Below, one piece after another: positions 47,301 through 57,819 of a DNA stretch of 64,000 nucleotides; the first letter of the stretch is position 1; the number at the start of each line of letters is the position of its first letter. The notes below the pieces were generated by a model, which saw only the letters and a program-made list of their open reading frames with translations, did not search any database and was not told where the DNA came from. The DNA is from Oenanthe sinensis (Eukaryota; Streptophyta; Magnoliopsida; Apiales; Apiaceae): assembly GCA_028671895.1 (NCBI GenBank), contig CM053806.1:19975001-20039000 (forward strand), given 5' to 3'. A program made the translations under genes and the position numbers.

Positions 47301-48928
47301 TAAGCCTCACATCCTTGACGCAGAAATCTCTTTGCTTGAGCGATATTCAAAAACTTCTTGACTTGCCGGGTACCTCGAAATTCCACTTCTTCTCCTTCTA
47401 GGGTTTTCACCTTTAACTTCTTATTCCTACAATCTATCTGAGCCTTGTATTCTGACAACCAATCCATCCCTAGAATTACATCAAATTCACCTAACTTAAA
47501 AGGTATCAAGTTAGCAAGAAAATGACAACTGCCTATTTCAATGTCACAACTAGGACAAACTTGGCTTACTGGAATCTTTGCCTGGTTAGCTACTTCTATA
47601 ACTAAGACTTGCTCCAAAGGTCGGACTTCACATTGCAATTTACCAAGAAAATCTTGAGATATAAAGGACTTAGTAGCTCCAGAATCAATCAATACACTAG
47701 CTTGGACTGAATTAACAGGAAGTGTACCTGATATCACATCCACATCCTGGATAGCCTCTTTCTGAGTCATGTTGAAGGTTCTGGCTCTAGATTGATGTGC
47801 TGAAGATTGAGACAGAGTTCCAGCTATTCGGAGAACATTGGTAGGCTGTGTAGGTTCCTTGCATTCCCTTGCCATGTGACCTAGCTTGCCACACTTATAG
47901 CATTTGATCCCTGACTTTTGATTTTGATTCTGACTCTGACTGTTGCATTCCGCTGCATAATGTCCTTTCCTGTTGCATTTGAAGCAGGTGATGTTGGGCT
48001 TATTACAAACTCCAGAGTGCTTCCTTCCACAAATCTTGCACTCAGGAACAAATTGCCTGATGGCCTTTGGCTGGTCGAAACCTTGAGCTTTATTATTCTG
48101 TCTCCCTCTTCCATCATTACCATTCTTGATCTGCTGAAAATTACTTCTCTGACCTTCTGGCCTTCTATGAAACTTGTTTCTGAAATTACCATGTCCCTGA
48201 CTGTCTTCCCTAGCTCCAAACTTTCTCTTTTTATTATCCTTCTCTTTCTGGGACATATCACTCTCACCTTCCACGATCATTGCTTTCTGAACTATTGCAG
48301 TAAAGCTTTGCAGCTCAAAAACTGCCACCCTACTTCTAATCCATGGCCTTAGGCCTTGCTGAAACCTCTTAGCCTTCTTAACATCAGTGTTGACAAATTC
48401 TGGCACAAACCTGGCCATCTCAGAAAACTTGGCCTCGTACTCTGCCACACTCATACCTCCTTGCTTTAGTTCTAGAAATTTAATCTCCATTTGGTCCTTC
48501 ATAAAACTAGGAAAGTACTTTTCTAAAAACAATTCTGTAAACTGATCCCAAGAAATCACACCTTCACCCTGAAGCATCTTCGTAGATTCCCACCAGTAAC
48601 CGGCTTCAGCTTTAAGAAAATAACTAGCATACTCAGTCTTTTTATCTTCATCTACGTCTACCAACTGAAAAGCTTTTTCCATCTCCTTAAGCCATGTCTG
48701 GGCTTCTATTGGGTTTGTGGATCCTTTGAATTCAGGTGGTTTCACTGCTTGATAAGATTTAAAGGTAACTGCTGGGGGTGCAGAAGGTCTTTGCTGTTGC
48801 TGGGTTAAAAGAGCTGTTTGCTGTTGTAGCAACTGAATGAGTTGGGCAACTGTAGGGTCCATGGGATTTTGATCTTGTGTATTATGGTTCTGAGACGAAT
48901 TTGAGGTGTTTCTTTTTCTTGGCGGCAT
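44369..48928 (-). CDS. gag-pol: G4 gag-pol polyprotein, intact (Tekay/Del chromovirus)
   Basis: This single 1,519-codon frame covers all functions for particle formation, reverse transcription and integration. Gag core is at about residues 60-225, and CCHC knuckles at 315-328 (CFKCNRKGHYAAEC) and 343-356 (CYKCGKLGHMAREC). Protease Asp415 lies in LIDSGATKSF. RT is at about 595-780 with Asp685 and FIDD 747-750. RNase H has Asp896, Glu933, Asp958 and Asp1001. Integrase has an HHCC finger (His1105, His1112, Cys1142, Cys1145) and a D,D-35-E triad at Asp1175, Asp1236 and Glu1272. The C-terminal chromodomain (about 1467-1517, YVEQPVEIQDRKDKVLRNKS) should bind modified histone tails and steer integration to heterochromatin. 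All catalytic residues I can place are present. The start ATG (MPPRKRNTSN) is the first in frame. The stop is TAG at 44,369-44,371. Gag and Pol are in one frame with no shift or stop between them, as in most chromoviruses. Confidence 0.97.
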   Translation of the reverse strand: MPPRKRNTSNSSQNHNTQDQNPMDPTVAQLIQLLQQQTALLTQQQQRPSAPPAVTFKSYQAVKPPEFKGSTNPIEAQTWLKEMEKAFQLVDVDEDKKTEYASYFLKAEAGYWWESTKMLQGEGVISWDQFTELFLEKYFPSFMKDQMEIKFLELKQGGMSVAEYEAKFSEMARFVPEFVNTDVKKAKRFQQGLRPWIRSRVAVFELQSFTAIVQKAMIVEGESDMSQKEKDNKKRKFGAREDSQGHGNFRNKFHRRPEGQRSNFQQIKNGNDGRGRQNNKAQGFDQPKAIRQFVPECKICGRKHSGVCNKPNITCFKCNRKGHYAAECNSQSQNQNQKSGIKCYKCGKLGHMARECKEPTQPTNVLRIAGTLSQSSAHQSRARTFNMTQKEAIQDVDVISGTLPVNSVQASVLIDSGATKSFISQDFLGKLQCEVRPLEQVLVIEVANQAKIPVSQVCPSCDIEIGSCHFLANLIPFKLGEFDVILGMDWLSEYKAQIDCRNKKLKVKTLEGEEVEFRGTRQVKKFLNIAQAKRFLRQGCEAYLAYVVDTEKEPVQLEDVPIVNEFPDVFPDELPGLPSDREIEFSIDLAPGTEPVSKAPYRMAPVEMKELASQIQDLLDKGIIRPSVSPWGAPVLFVKKKDGSMRLCIDYRELNKLTIKNKYPLPRIDDLFDQLKGAEWFSKIDLKSGYHQLKIKPEDVSKTAFRTRYGHYEFLVMAFGLTNAPAAFMDLMNRVFKKYLDKFVIVFIDDILIYSKSEEEHADHLRIALETLRKEKLYAKFSKCEFWLKEVQFLGHVVSREGIKVDPAKIEAVMKWERPRTPTEVRSFLGLAGYYRRFVQDFSKIATPMTKLTRKNEKFVWNEKCEESFEELKRRLVSAPVLVLPDDQGNFVIYSDASHKGLGCVLMQHGKVIAYASRQLRPHEVKYPTHDLELAAIVFALKIWRHYLYGEKCEIFTDHKSLKYIFTQKELNMRQRRWLELIKDYDCTINYHPGKANVVADALSRKERLNIMVSSEELIKEFEKLEIEVCDSDSVKEMVYTMTFQPELLEKIKRCQEQMMSQDRAKLTGEELRSQKDSEGIFRFSSRIWIPNVQELKNEILHDAHSSRYSIHPGSTKMYKDLKENFWWPNMKRDVAEWISKCYTCQRVKAEHQRPSGLLQPLEIPEWKWENLAMDFVVGLPRTKANHDAIWVIIDRLTKSAHFLPINERFSLDRLVHLYLKEIVMRHGVPVSIVSDRDPRFNSRFWKKFQECLGTKLNMSTAYHPQTDGQSERTIQTIEDMLRVCALDFEGSWDEHLPLVEFSYNNSYHASIGMPPYEALYGRKCRSPVCWNEVGERKILGPELVQQTKEKIELIQKRLLAAQDRQKKYADQSRKNMNFEEGDQVLLKISPWKGVSRFGKKGKLNPRYIGPFEVLKQVGKVAYELALPPQMQHIHNVFHVSMLRKYKPDMSHVIEYEPLEIQPDLSYVEQPVEIQDRKDKVLRNKSVKLVKVLWRNPRVEESTWELESEMLEKYPYLFT

Positions 48929-49367
48929 TTACTATAGGGAAACAAGCAACTTATTAAGCAATACACTACACCATATTGTAAATAGTTCAAATACTTTTAA
49001 AACCATTTGAGCATTAGAAACTCTATTTTAGAAAATCAATCTTGTAGCATCATTACTACATAAGTTGCCTGTACAACAAGGATATAAGGTTCTATCGAAA
49101 ACAGGTTAGCACAACAGGTATAAATAAGGTACTGGTAAAGGTAAGAAACAGTTTATGAACAATTATACGAAAAGGTAAATGACAGATATATCGGAAGATA
49201 CTGGAACTGAAAGGCAAACATACATAGATACGAAAAGTACCAAGTGCAGGATAGTTAAAGTACAAACACGAAATAAAAGTACTGGGAAGAAAACAGAAAT
49301 AACATCTGGACAAGTGTGCTAGAGGGCTCTAACAAATGTCCCTTCTAACACTCAAACATCCTAACAT
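48929..49367 (-). other. G4 leader between the extra ORF and gag
   Basis: About 440 bases are AT-rich with no gene seen. They separate the leader ORF stop from the gag start, so gag would be the second ORF on the transcript. Confidence 0.6.
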
Positions 49368-49778
49368 CTAATCACCCCTGTGATCCCTGTCTCTGGCAGC
49401 CCTGAGTCCAATCAGCAGCTCACTAAGCACACGGGTCAACTCTCCTGCCCGCTCCGCCATATCATCTGGAAATGCTCTGGCCGCTATCTGCCTACGTCCC
49501 TCTTCCTCGACAGCCCTAATGCGATCCTCCCACCACTCGACAGGATGCTCGGGAACTCTCAGCTGGCCTAGGGTAATAGATGGCCTATAAACTCTACGGC
49601 GAACAGGGACACCAGCACTCCCTGAGGGTAGGTCAGGCTGAGCAGGGGGCTCAGGAATCAGCTCCTCCTCCTCGCTCTCAGAACAAGATATAACTATAGT
49701 ATCATCGTCAGTATCCGAAGAAAATTCAGAGGAACCAGGAGAGGGTGGTTGTTGTGAAACAATGCCACGAGCCTGCAA
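49368..49778 (-). CDS. Extra ORF between PBS and gag in G4
   Basis: 136 codons start MQARGIVSQQPPSPGSSEF, 174 bases downstream of the PBS. The first ~50 residues are Ser/Pro-rich then acidic (SSDTDDDTIVISCSESEEEE), and a basic stretch follows (VPVRRRVYRPS). The C-terminal ~70 residues are predicted to be helical (VEWWEDRIRAVEEEGRRQ, then a Leu-rich helix). G3 has a comparable ORF in the same place (57,115-57,687): acidic/Pro-rich first, helical last. Its GC content is well above the surrounding leader, which supports coding. No known domain is recognised. Tat/Ogre Gypsy elements carry an ORF before gag, but I know of no described role for one in Tekay. Confidence 0.65.
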   Translation of the reverse strand: MQARGIVSQQPPSPGSSEFSSDTDDDTIVISCSESEEEELIPEPPAQPDLPSGSAGVPVRRRVYRPSITLGQLRVPEHPVEWWEDRIRAVEEEGRRQIAARAFPDDMAERAGELTRVLSELLIGLRAARDRDHRGD

Positions 49779-49951
49779 TAATACGATATGTAAAGCAAAA
49801 GGGATAAGATCACCTTAAATCTATAGTTAAAATCCTAACGTCTAAACCACTCTTCACTATCTAATCCTATCTTACCATTACTCTCTCTTCTGTTATTAAG
49901 TGATCTACTTGTTTAACTTAATCCTGGCTTGTTTCAGTGACCAAAACCTTA

Positions 49952-49963
49952 GCTCTGATACCA
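49952..49963 (-). other. Primer-binding site of G4 (initiator tRNA-Met)
   Basis: The plus strand GCTCTGATACCA (minus TGGTATCAGAGC) lies three bases from the LTR end at 49,967. Confidence 0.9.
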
Positions 49964-49966
49964 ACC

Positions 49967-52900
49967 TGTGACGCCCTCCCGACCCGGGGTCTAGATCGGG
50001 GAGTCACTAACTCTAAATGCATGCACCCTAAATAACAATAATAGAAAATACGCATAAATATGACCCCGACTACTAGCCTGGACCTTTCAAGGTAATGGTA
50101 TGAAACAAGCACACAACTACATTCATTTAAATTTAACTTTACAGCAACCAAAATAATATTACAACTCCTGAAACATCTCAAAATCTACTATTAAAAGTAC
50201 AAGACTAAACAAAGTCTTTTCCTTCCAACTCTGCCTCGATCCTACCTGTTCTCTCTCAGCCAGCCTAGCAAAGTTCATGTAGGACATATTCTTCCGGGCA
50301 GTCTGCTTAATACGGACCATGATTCTCAAAAGCTGTAGATGTTAGAAAAATAAAAGAATGAGCTACAAAAGCTCAGCAAGTAACCATACTGGTAAAAAAA
50401 AAACAGTTCTACAGGCTTATATATATATAATTTAAAAAGTCTTTTCTCAAAACCATGCTTTAAAATCATTGCTGGACCGCATTATCCCAAAGTTGTAATT
50501 AAAATTCTCATCAGGGTATTCATTACTCGTAAAACTTTCTTTTGTAAAACCACTGGCAGGGTTAAACAATTTCAATGACTGGTGCAAAGTACATAAGAAG
50601 CTGAAAAAATAATAATCAGTTGCTAGTATAGGAATAATCTGCAGGATTAGATGGATAACAGGAAGTAATGTCTAACAATTGAAACAAGTCAAATCAAGGT
50701 ATATCTAATAATTAAAAGCTGTATATGACAGGTTATAACAAGGCATTTCATTATTCATTACCAATCATTTCAAAGTCCATTTGTATAAAACTGTCCTTTC
50801 ATTAGGACTGATTCTTTCAAAACATTTCATAAAACTGTCCTCTCATTAGGACCTTGCTTTTCAAATTATTTATAAAACTGTCCTCTCATTAGGACCTTTA
50901 CTTTTTAGAAACAATTCATTTTGGTTGAAGTTTTCTCACAACGCCAGACAATACGGGTGATCAGCCACGTAAAGTCCCCATAACGGACTAAAGTCCCTCT
51001 GGACATAAAGAGTACTCATAAAGGCACTTATTGCCATTGGCCTTGGGCTATCTCATTATAGCCACTGACTATCTCATTATAGTCTTCACATAAAAAGTGC
51101 TGGACCGGCGTCACTCGGCCTCTTACGCCTCCAACCTATAGGAATCCGCAGAAACCATTTTGATCGGAATTCCTATAATAACCAAAACCTTTCTTTTTAA
51201 AGTTACCAAATCATTTGATGAAAAAGACTTCTTGAAAGTCGGATTCCATATTTAAATCCATTTTTAAAATCATTAGACAGAGGTAAAGTTTATTCCAGGG
51301 TAAATCTCAAAACAAGTCTCTGTTGTAATAAAGTAGGCAGAAATCATGAACTGGGAATCAAAAACAAGTTAAAATTATGAAGTCAAGGTACAGGGTCATT
51401 TCTTAGGTATAACAGTTGTTTTTGAAAATAGTTGTAAAACATTTAATCAGGACGGCAGTTAGGCCTAAATAACAGGGTTCTTTTAAGGTTTAAGTTTAAG
51501 CAATTATTGTTAAGAAAGTGGTGATAGCACAAGTCACAGCTCAAGATCACTGGTGTAAGATTTGTAAAACTAGTTTGTAAGTGGTCAGTAGCAGTTCAGG
51601 AATTGAAAAGTTTAAAGTGCGATTAACACTGGTATAAGGTTGCAGTTTAAGTAAAGCAAATAAAGTAAAGCAGGCTGTAACTTAAAATAGTTGAGATAAG
51701 ATAATACAGTTGTAGTGTCATAAAGCAGTTCATAAAACAGTGTTTAAGTTGAAAAAGGTTAGGCAGTAGTTACTTGCCTTAAACAGGAATGCTACAGCTG
51801 TTGAACAGGTAGATCGCCTACACCAGACACTAACTCTCTACTTTAGCTTTCCCTTTGTCCTTCACCTCAATATCCTTCGTAGCTACACATAAATAATACT
51901 ATTTCAGTATCTTATAAACTCTCGACGTTTTCATTAACGTCTAACTATTCTACCCTTTCGATAGTGTAACCCTTTAACACATATGCACAATCCACTGTAG
52001 ACATACTCTGCTATATACTTACTTCTATACTGGCAAGCAAATAGCACATAGACACATATATTGATTCACAGTATTCTTGACTGATAGTCTTTCCTATACA
52101 GAAGTGGTGTGCCAATAATATTTTACAAAGTCATTTTAGTTTTAGAAAATTTTGGCAGCACCTCTCTGTAATTGGAAGCTGCCTGTCGGAATACAACCGA
52201 CCCAAACAATCATTCAAACATATATATACGACCAATCACATATTGTTTTAAATCTATGCCATATAAAGCAATGTCTATACCCTTATACAATTAACATTAC
52301 TAATCACTTAAATTATAACCCTTATTAGTAATGCCTTTATAACTCCTAGCTATAAATTCACATCATTCTTGCAAATACACATATACATTCGAATGTTTAA
52401 GTAACAAAGGAGTTAAGTCTCAATTAGACATGGCATTTAGCATTAATGTGGCAAAAATCTACATACTAGCTCTATTCGAACACAATTTATTCATACATGC
52501 CACCAAATGTTTAACATACCAAGCTATATCCACAACATTATAAAGATTTAAATCATAATATCATTTAATCACCAAACTTCGAACACAAATATACTCATAT
52601 ACATTTTCAAAATTGCTATTACTACCTTAGTAACCACTTGCAATTATCCAAAACACCTCAATTAACCGATTCGAGTCGTCAATTTGCACTCACTACACCA
52701 TTGTACTTGGAATTGCAAATAAGCATGTATATTCAATAAACGCTAATAAAAATCTTACTTAAAATTCATATACTAACCTATTCAATTTAAATCCGGATAT
52801 GAATTAATCATATAACATATCAACTCGATCTAGCTATAGCATTTCAGGAAATTAAAACTTATATTATCACTTAGGCCGAATAATGCACCAAATGTTGACA

Positions 52901-54351
52901 TGTAATTACCAATTTCCATGAGTCATGACCTCATATATTAAGAATTAGACATTTATTTCATAACCGAGATTAACATACAATTTAGCATTTATCTATGTTT
53001 TGCTATTAATCGGCCCTTTAACCAAAGTTGCCGGAACATCAAAACTCTAATCATGCAAAGGTAGTTAGTACCACAATTAGCCCTCATAGCAGCAAGACAA
53101 CACATAATCGAGCACATAGATTCAAGTACAAATCGAACATGATGAAGCCTTGGCCGGAAAATGAGTGTTTAAATCGGAAAAAGCTCAAAACGACCTCCAA
53201 GTCGACATGCAAGCTAAATGGATAACACATCAAGCAACTAGATTACTTTATTAACCTTAGCAACCCCTCATGGCAGCAACCACACCACCGGCTCCCCGTA
53301 GGTCACGGCCGGTGGTGACAACTTCCGGTGGAACCCCATTAATGGGTGTTCTTACACCAAAGTTGTCCCCTTCCACCTATTATTGCGAAATCACACCTTA
53401 AATCAAGAAATCAAGTACTCAAATCAGTTGCATGCAATCGATTTCTGCATAAATACATACAAACTCAAAAACAAAGAATCATATACACATCTATGACTCA
53501 ATACTAATATAAACTCGAAGCACTAGCAATAATTGACATGAAAATCCATGGGAAAACTAGAAATCGCCAGGAGAGAGAAGCAGCTAACCTACAAACTCGA
53601 ATACAGAGCAAATGAGGAAGAAAGGAGACGATACTGATGTTATAGAGCCAAGGGCAGAAAGGTAATTTCACAATGCTGCTTTCTGATAAAAAAATCAATT
53701 AATAATTCGAATTTTTATATAATTGGGGTACAAAAATAAGTTTTATATTTTTAAAATAAAGATCATGAATTTAGAAGCTCACCCATATTTTTGAAATATT
53801 TTTCTGACAAGTAAATATTTAATTAAAAAGCTTTGAAGTTTTAGCATAGAAATAGAAAATAAGAGTAGAAAAATCTACAAAATAATTTTGGGCTCAAATA
53901 AAATAAACCTTTATTTTTAAAAAGTCCTAGAATAAATAAGGAACATTTTGGAAAAGGTTTAATGATTTTTGGACATTCCAATAATTAAATATGGAATTTA
54001 GAAGAGTAATATCTCTAGAATAAAATAGAAATGAAAGATTTATATAAAATCACTGAGACTAAAATTAAATACATCACCAGTTTTAGAAAGTCTCTAAAAT
54101 CACATAGGAGCGACATATAAAATTTCATAATTATTGGACACACCAATAATTTTATAAAAATCAAACAGTTACTCAATTAAGCATGAAAAAAAATCAATTA
54201 ATCACTTAATTAAAACACGTAAGCATAATACAGTCAAACGGGCAGTCAACTAGACATATCAAATGACCACCTATCATATCTTAACACATTAAATCACATA
54301 AATCATATACCTCATATTATTCAAATAGATTTAATTACCTCGATCGTTACA
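49967..54351 (-). repeat. G4 5' LTR, complete
   Basis: In the minus sense it runs TGTAACGATCGAGG ... GGGAGGGCGTCACA, 4,385 bp. It holds three GTCCTxTCATTAGGAC hairpin repeats (50,784-50,900), the GGCCGAGTGACGC block (51,094-51,128) and AT-rich tracts. Long LTRs of this size are usual for Tekay. Confidence 0.93.
50784..50900. repeat. Three short hairpin repeats in the G4 LTR
   Basis: ATAAAACTGTCCTCTCATTA followed by GGACC occurs three times, at about 50,784, 50,830 and 50,873, in the variants GTCCTTTC and GTCCTCTC. Each GTCCT...AGGAC pair can fold on itself. It lies only in the 5' LTR, because the 3' LTR has lost this part. Confidence 0.85.
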
Positions 54352-56893
54352 TAAACCAACCAAACTGTTTCAGAAATCCCTTTTTGTTAATATAAATGGA
54401 CAACTTAAAAGTCACCAAAAATCATGAAATTTTAAGGAAACATAGTTTGGACAGTGGACAAGGCCTATGCAAAATTTCATGACCAGATGAAAAAATTTCG
54501 ATTTTATAAAATTGTTGAAGCCGGGCAGGTTCAATGACAAACCTTAAAGGAGAATGAATGAATAAGGGATTTAAGTATCTATGTAAAGTGACAAGTAGGA
54601 AGGTGTCATTGACCCATGAATTGACTTAAGTGATTAAAATATGTCCTTAATGTTAAGTAACTCTAGAATGAGAGGTCGAACTTATGTCAAGCTCATGGTT
54701 CGTGCGTGCGTGACATTAGTGGTTAAGATTACCAATAATTAACGAAACGATCTATTTGATTTATATAGATCGTCCGTCAAGCCCCCGCACCTCGACGAAC
54801 CCCAGGACCTCAGGCAAGTTTCCAAAACTTATACTTAATATACTACTGTTTTGTCGAAAGACTGTTGTTGTTGTGATATAAACTGTATATTGACAAGTAC
54901 GAATTGTTTTATGTATTATTAAAACTTTCGTAAATATTTCGGTTATATGCTATAAGAAATATAGATATAAGCCGGTGAAGGTAAAAAGCTCTAAGTGTAT
55001 AGCGAGTTATGTATTTTCGAACGTAGACCGGGAGTCAGAAGGTTATGTTAAGTACTGTCGTAATCCGGAAGAAGCCGGAGACAGATTATTTTAAAATGAC
55101 GATATAAATATTTCGAGATTTATATTTTGATATTCTTTTGATAAAAGAATTAAATGAGGATAATAAATATTATTTTAATATTTATTTAATTAATGAATAT
55201 TATTTTTAATATTCATTTAAGGAGGAGGTAATAAATATTATTTTAATATTTATTTAATTAATGAATAATATTTAGAATATTCATTTATTGAGGATTATTT
55301 ATTAATTATAATTAATAAATATTATTTAAATATTTATTAATTATTTAAAAATTCATTTACAAATTATTTCGGTCTTTAATAATTATTCGAAGCTTTCGAT
55401 AATTATTTTAAATATTTCCCGACCTTCAGAAAATGATTTAAAGATAGTGAGAGCTCCCTAATATTTTAATTTAATTATTTTATTTTATTCTTTTAATAAG
55501 AATAAAATACGTTCAGACTTATCAAAAATAGGGAACTCGGTATAGGAAGTAAATACCTATTTACTTCTCGAAAGCAGTCAAGTTTGGAACTAGTTTCCAC
55601 AGTAGCAAGAGCTTTTCAACTTATCAAAAGCAGAGAGGTTTCCGACAAATTCCCGAGTCATGGTTTTCAAAATGAATTCAGTCCTTGAGAAAGGAGATTA
55701 TATGATAAAGGTCAACTTACCTGTGTGGTAAGGCGGCAACATCACTTAATCTGACAATATATGTTCATAACTATGAGGGTCTATCAACAAGTACGATATA
55801 CTTGAGGAACTAGGAGGACTTCCGGTTCCAGGTTAGATAGACAAATCTATTAACAAGTACTATATACTTGGGGCGCTTGGATTAATGTTCCAGTTCCAAA
55901 CTTATAGATTGATTCAGCGGACTTTAAGATAGCGTAAGAGGCCGAGTGACGCACGGTCCAGCACTTTGACCCGAATGCGGTCAAGGGTGATTTCCCATTA
56001 ACGGTAGCGAGTACCGGGGATCCCCCTTCTACATGTAGAGAAACGGAAGGCTTCCATAGGTGGCTGATGAAGGCTGCCACGTGCTACGACTGATCATCGT
56101 GGATGTGTGGTAGCGGGCGTGTTGATGCTCCAGTTACAGTCCTTCCTTCCAATTGGAATTGTGCTACGCACTGTAACGAAAGCCTAGGAGCTGAGTTACC
56201 GATGGTGTTGTTAGCAGTGAAACATTCTGAAAGATTCATCTTACTCATCATGCTTTAACGAAAGTTATTTTAAACTTCAGTTGTTTGTTCATAATGCTTT
56301 TACAAATAACTTACAGCATGTTTTCAGAACGTAATTGATAAAGGAGAAAGCTTACAGATTTACAGCATGTTTTCAGAAGTATATTGTTTATTGCTGAGCT
56401 ATATTACTCACCCTTACTTTCCTTGTATATCAAAACACAACAGGACAGCAGGATGCCGCGAATGCGATGCACTGCCAGGAAACGCGTGGGAAATGCCCGC
56501 GCATTCCGTAGGTTCTTCTCCAACCTACCCCAGGTAGGGAGTAGGAGTAAAAGTAGGATAGGGGTACAGTTGTTGATGGTACGCCATATCTATAAGTATG
56601 ATCTATGTAAGCTACTTAACAAAAATATGCATTAGCATTCAGTACTGTTTCAAGTAGAAACCGCATTGCCTTCATAGGTCAAGGAACTTACTTTTGGGAT
56701 TGTAATATTACTCTGATGGATTTTATGTATTATATGTGTATTCGTTCTGAGACTATAATCAGTAGGGTGTGTATGTGAACTGTGGGGTCACCGCAGGTGA
56801 AAGATTATCATTAAGGATTAAGTTAAATGTATTAACAGCAGGAAAAAGGGACGGTGGCGGCCCAGATCTCTGACCCTGGGTCTGGGGGTGCCC
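54352..56893 (+). repeat. G3 5' LTR, right part
   Basis: It resumes after G4. It carries TTTTCGAACGTAGACCGGGA (about 55,014), the AT-rich palindromic block (55,090-55,400), the GGCCGAGTGACGCACGGTCC block (55,932-55,968), CTACATGTAGAG (about 56,030), and the LTR end CTGGGTCTGGGGGTGCC. The last 350 bp match 61,963-62,314. Confidence 0.88.
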
Positions 56894-56899
56894 TAGAAA

Positions 56900-56911
56900 T
56901 GGTATCAGAGC
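56900..56911 (+). other. Primer-binding site of G3 (initiator tRNA-Met)
   Basis: TGGTATCAGAGC follows the LTR end by about six bases. Confidence 0.92.
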
Positions 56912-57114
56912 ATAAGGTTATAACTCTCAAAACGATAGGAAGCTAAGAACACTAAATCAAAAGATATTAATAAGAAACTCCTATCGAGTTCACCGTCGGG
57001 TTACTGGATGTAGTGCTGGCATTAAAAACCCGCAAGGGAACTTTCAACCTCGGATAGTAACATCACTTCTTGTACATATAGGTACCTGATGCCCAAGAGG
57101 CAGAAGGTCATGAG

Positions 57115-57687
57115 GTGCAGCACGACGCAACATTACTAGGCTTAGGAGGTGGCCTTGCAGCCATACCGAAGGAGAATCCGGAGGAGGATCCAGAAGAGGA
57201 TCCGGAGGAGGATCCAGAGGAGGAACCGATGGAGGACCCGAGTGAGGGACCACAGGATGCAGACTATGTGTTCCCTACCCCACCCACTGAGACCGAAGGG
57301 GACCCTATGGATGATGATGTTGTCTGGAGGGACATCGAGATGTACCCACTTCCAGTTGAGAGATCTCCTACACCGCCCATGCCTCTACTTAGTCCTTTCA
57401 GTTCAGAGGACGAGTACGAGGAGCTTACACCTGTCAGGGCCGAGCTTTCCACGGATATGCCAGCGGACCCAGACACTCCCCCCCCCCCCCCCCCGTTTTT
57501 AAGAGTACCAGCAGTCATCCATGAGTACATGATAGGTCAGCTTACTGCAGAGATTGCTTTGGCAGATGGTCGTGTTGATGAGCTGAGGCGCCAGCTGGCC
57601 GCTGAGCGTGAGTTTAGGGTTGCTCAACAGGGAGGCTTGATGCCTACCACCCCCCTAGCAGATGAGGACAACGGTTACCAGGATTGA
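57115..57687 (+). pseudogene. Extra ORF between PBS and gag in G3
   Basis: About 190 codons begin with a tandem acidic Glu/Asp/Pro stretch (ENPEEDPEEDPEEDPEEEP), followed by a Pro/Thr/Ser-rich middle with SPFSSEDEYEEL, a proline run encoded by a 14-base C tract (57,478-57,491), and a helical C-terminus (IGQLTAEIALADGRVDELRR). The C tract and a frame change after 57,687 (helical residues LREANAIWADAMMQVQDLT continue in another frame to about 57,817) suggest decay. It corresponds in place and composition to the G4 leader ORF. The true start is uncertain: an ATG (57,089) in another frame may be the original. Confidence 0.55.
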
Positions 57688-57819
57688 GGTGAGGGCCCGT
57701 GATCGTATACAGAGTCTACCTACCAGGAGAGACGAGACAGTGAGCTTGCGAGAGGCAAATGCTATTTGGGCCGATGCTATGATGCAGGTCCAGGACTTGA
57801 CCCGCCCCACGGGGTAGCC

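Larger units (their letters stand above)
40985..54351 (-). mobile_element. G4: young minus-strand Gypsy (Tekay chromovirus), left end deleted
   Basis: Minus sense: 5' LTR (54,351-49,967, 4,385 bp), PBS, leader ORF, one intact gag-pol frame, polypurine tract, 3' LTR (44,329-40,985, 3,345 bp). The 3' LTR lacks the last 1,043 bp present in the 5' LTR. No target duplication is found because the same deletion also took about 180 bp of the G3 LTR. By eye the two LTR segments differ at about 12-13 substitutions and two poly-A length changes over 3.34 kb, so the insertion is recent. Confidence 0.95.

Noticed and set aside
44369..48928. Host chromodomain protein
   Set aside because: The chromodomain is the C-terminus of an integrase in a single gag-pol frame.
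40985..54351. Two 3.34-kb near-identical blocks read as a segmental duplication
   Set aside because: PBS, polypurine tract and an intervening gag-pol show that they are the LTRs of one element.
56384..56635. 83-codon ORF starting MFIAELYYSPLLSLY
   Set aside because: It lies wholly within the G3 LTR, has no domain, and has no recognisable counterpart in G1 or G2.
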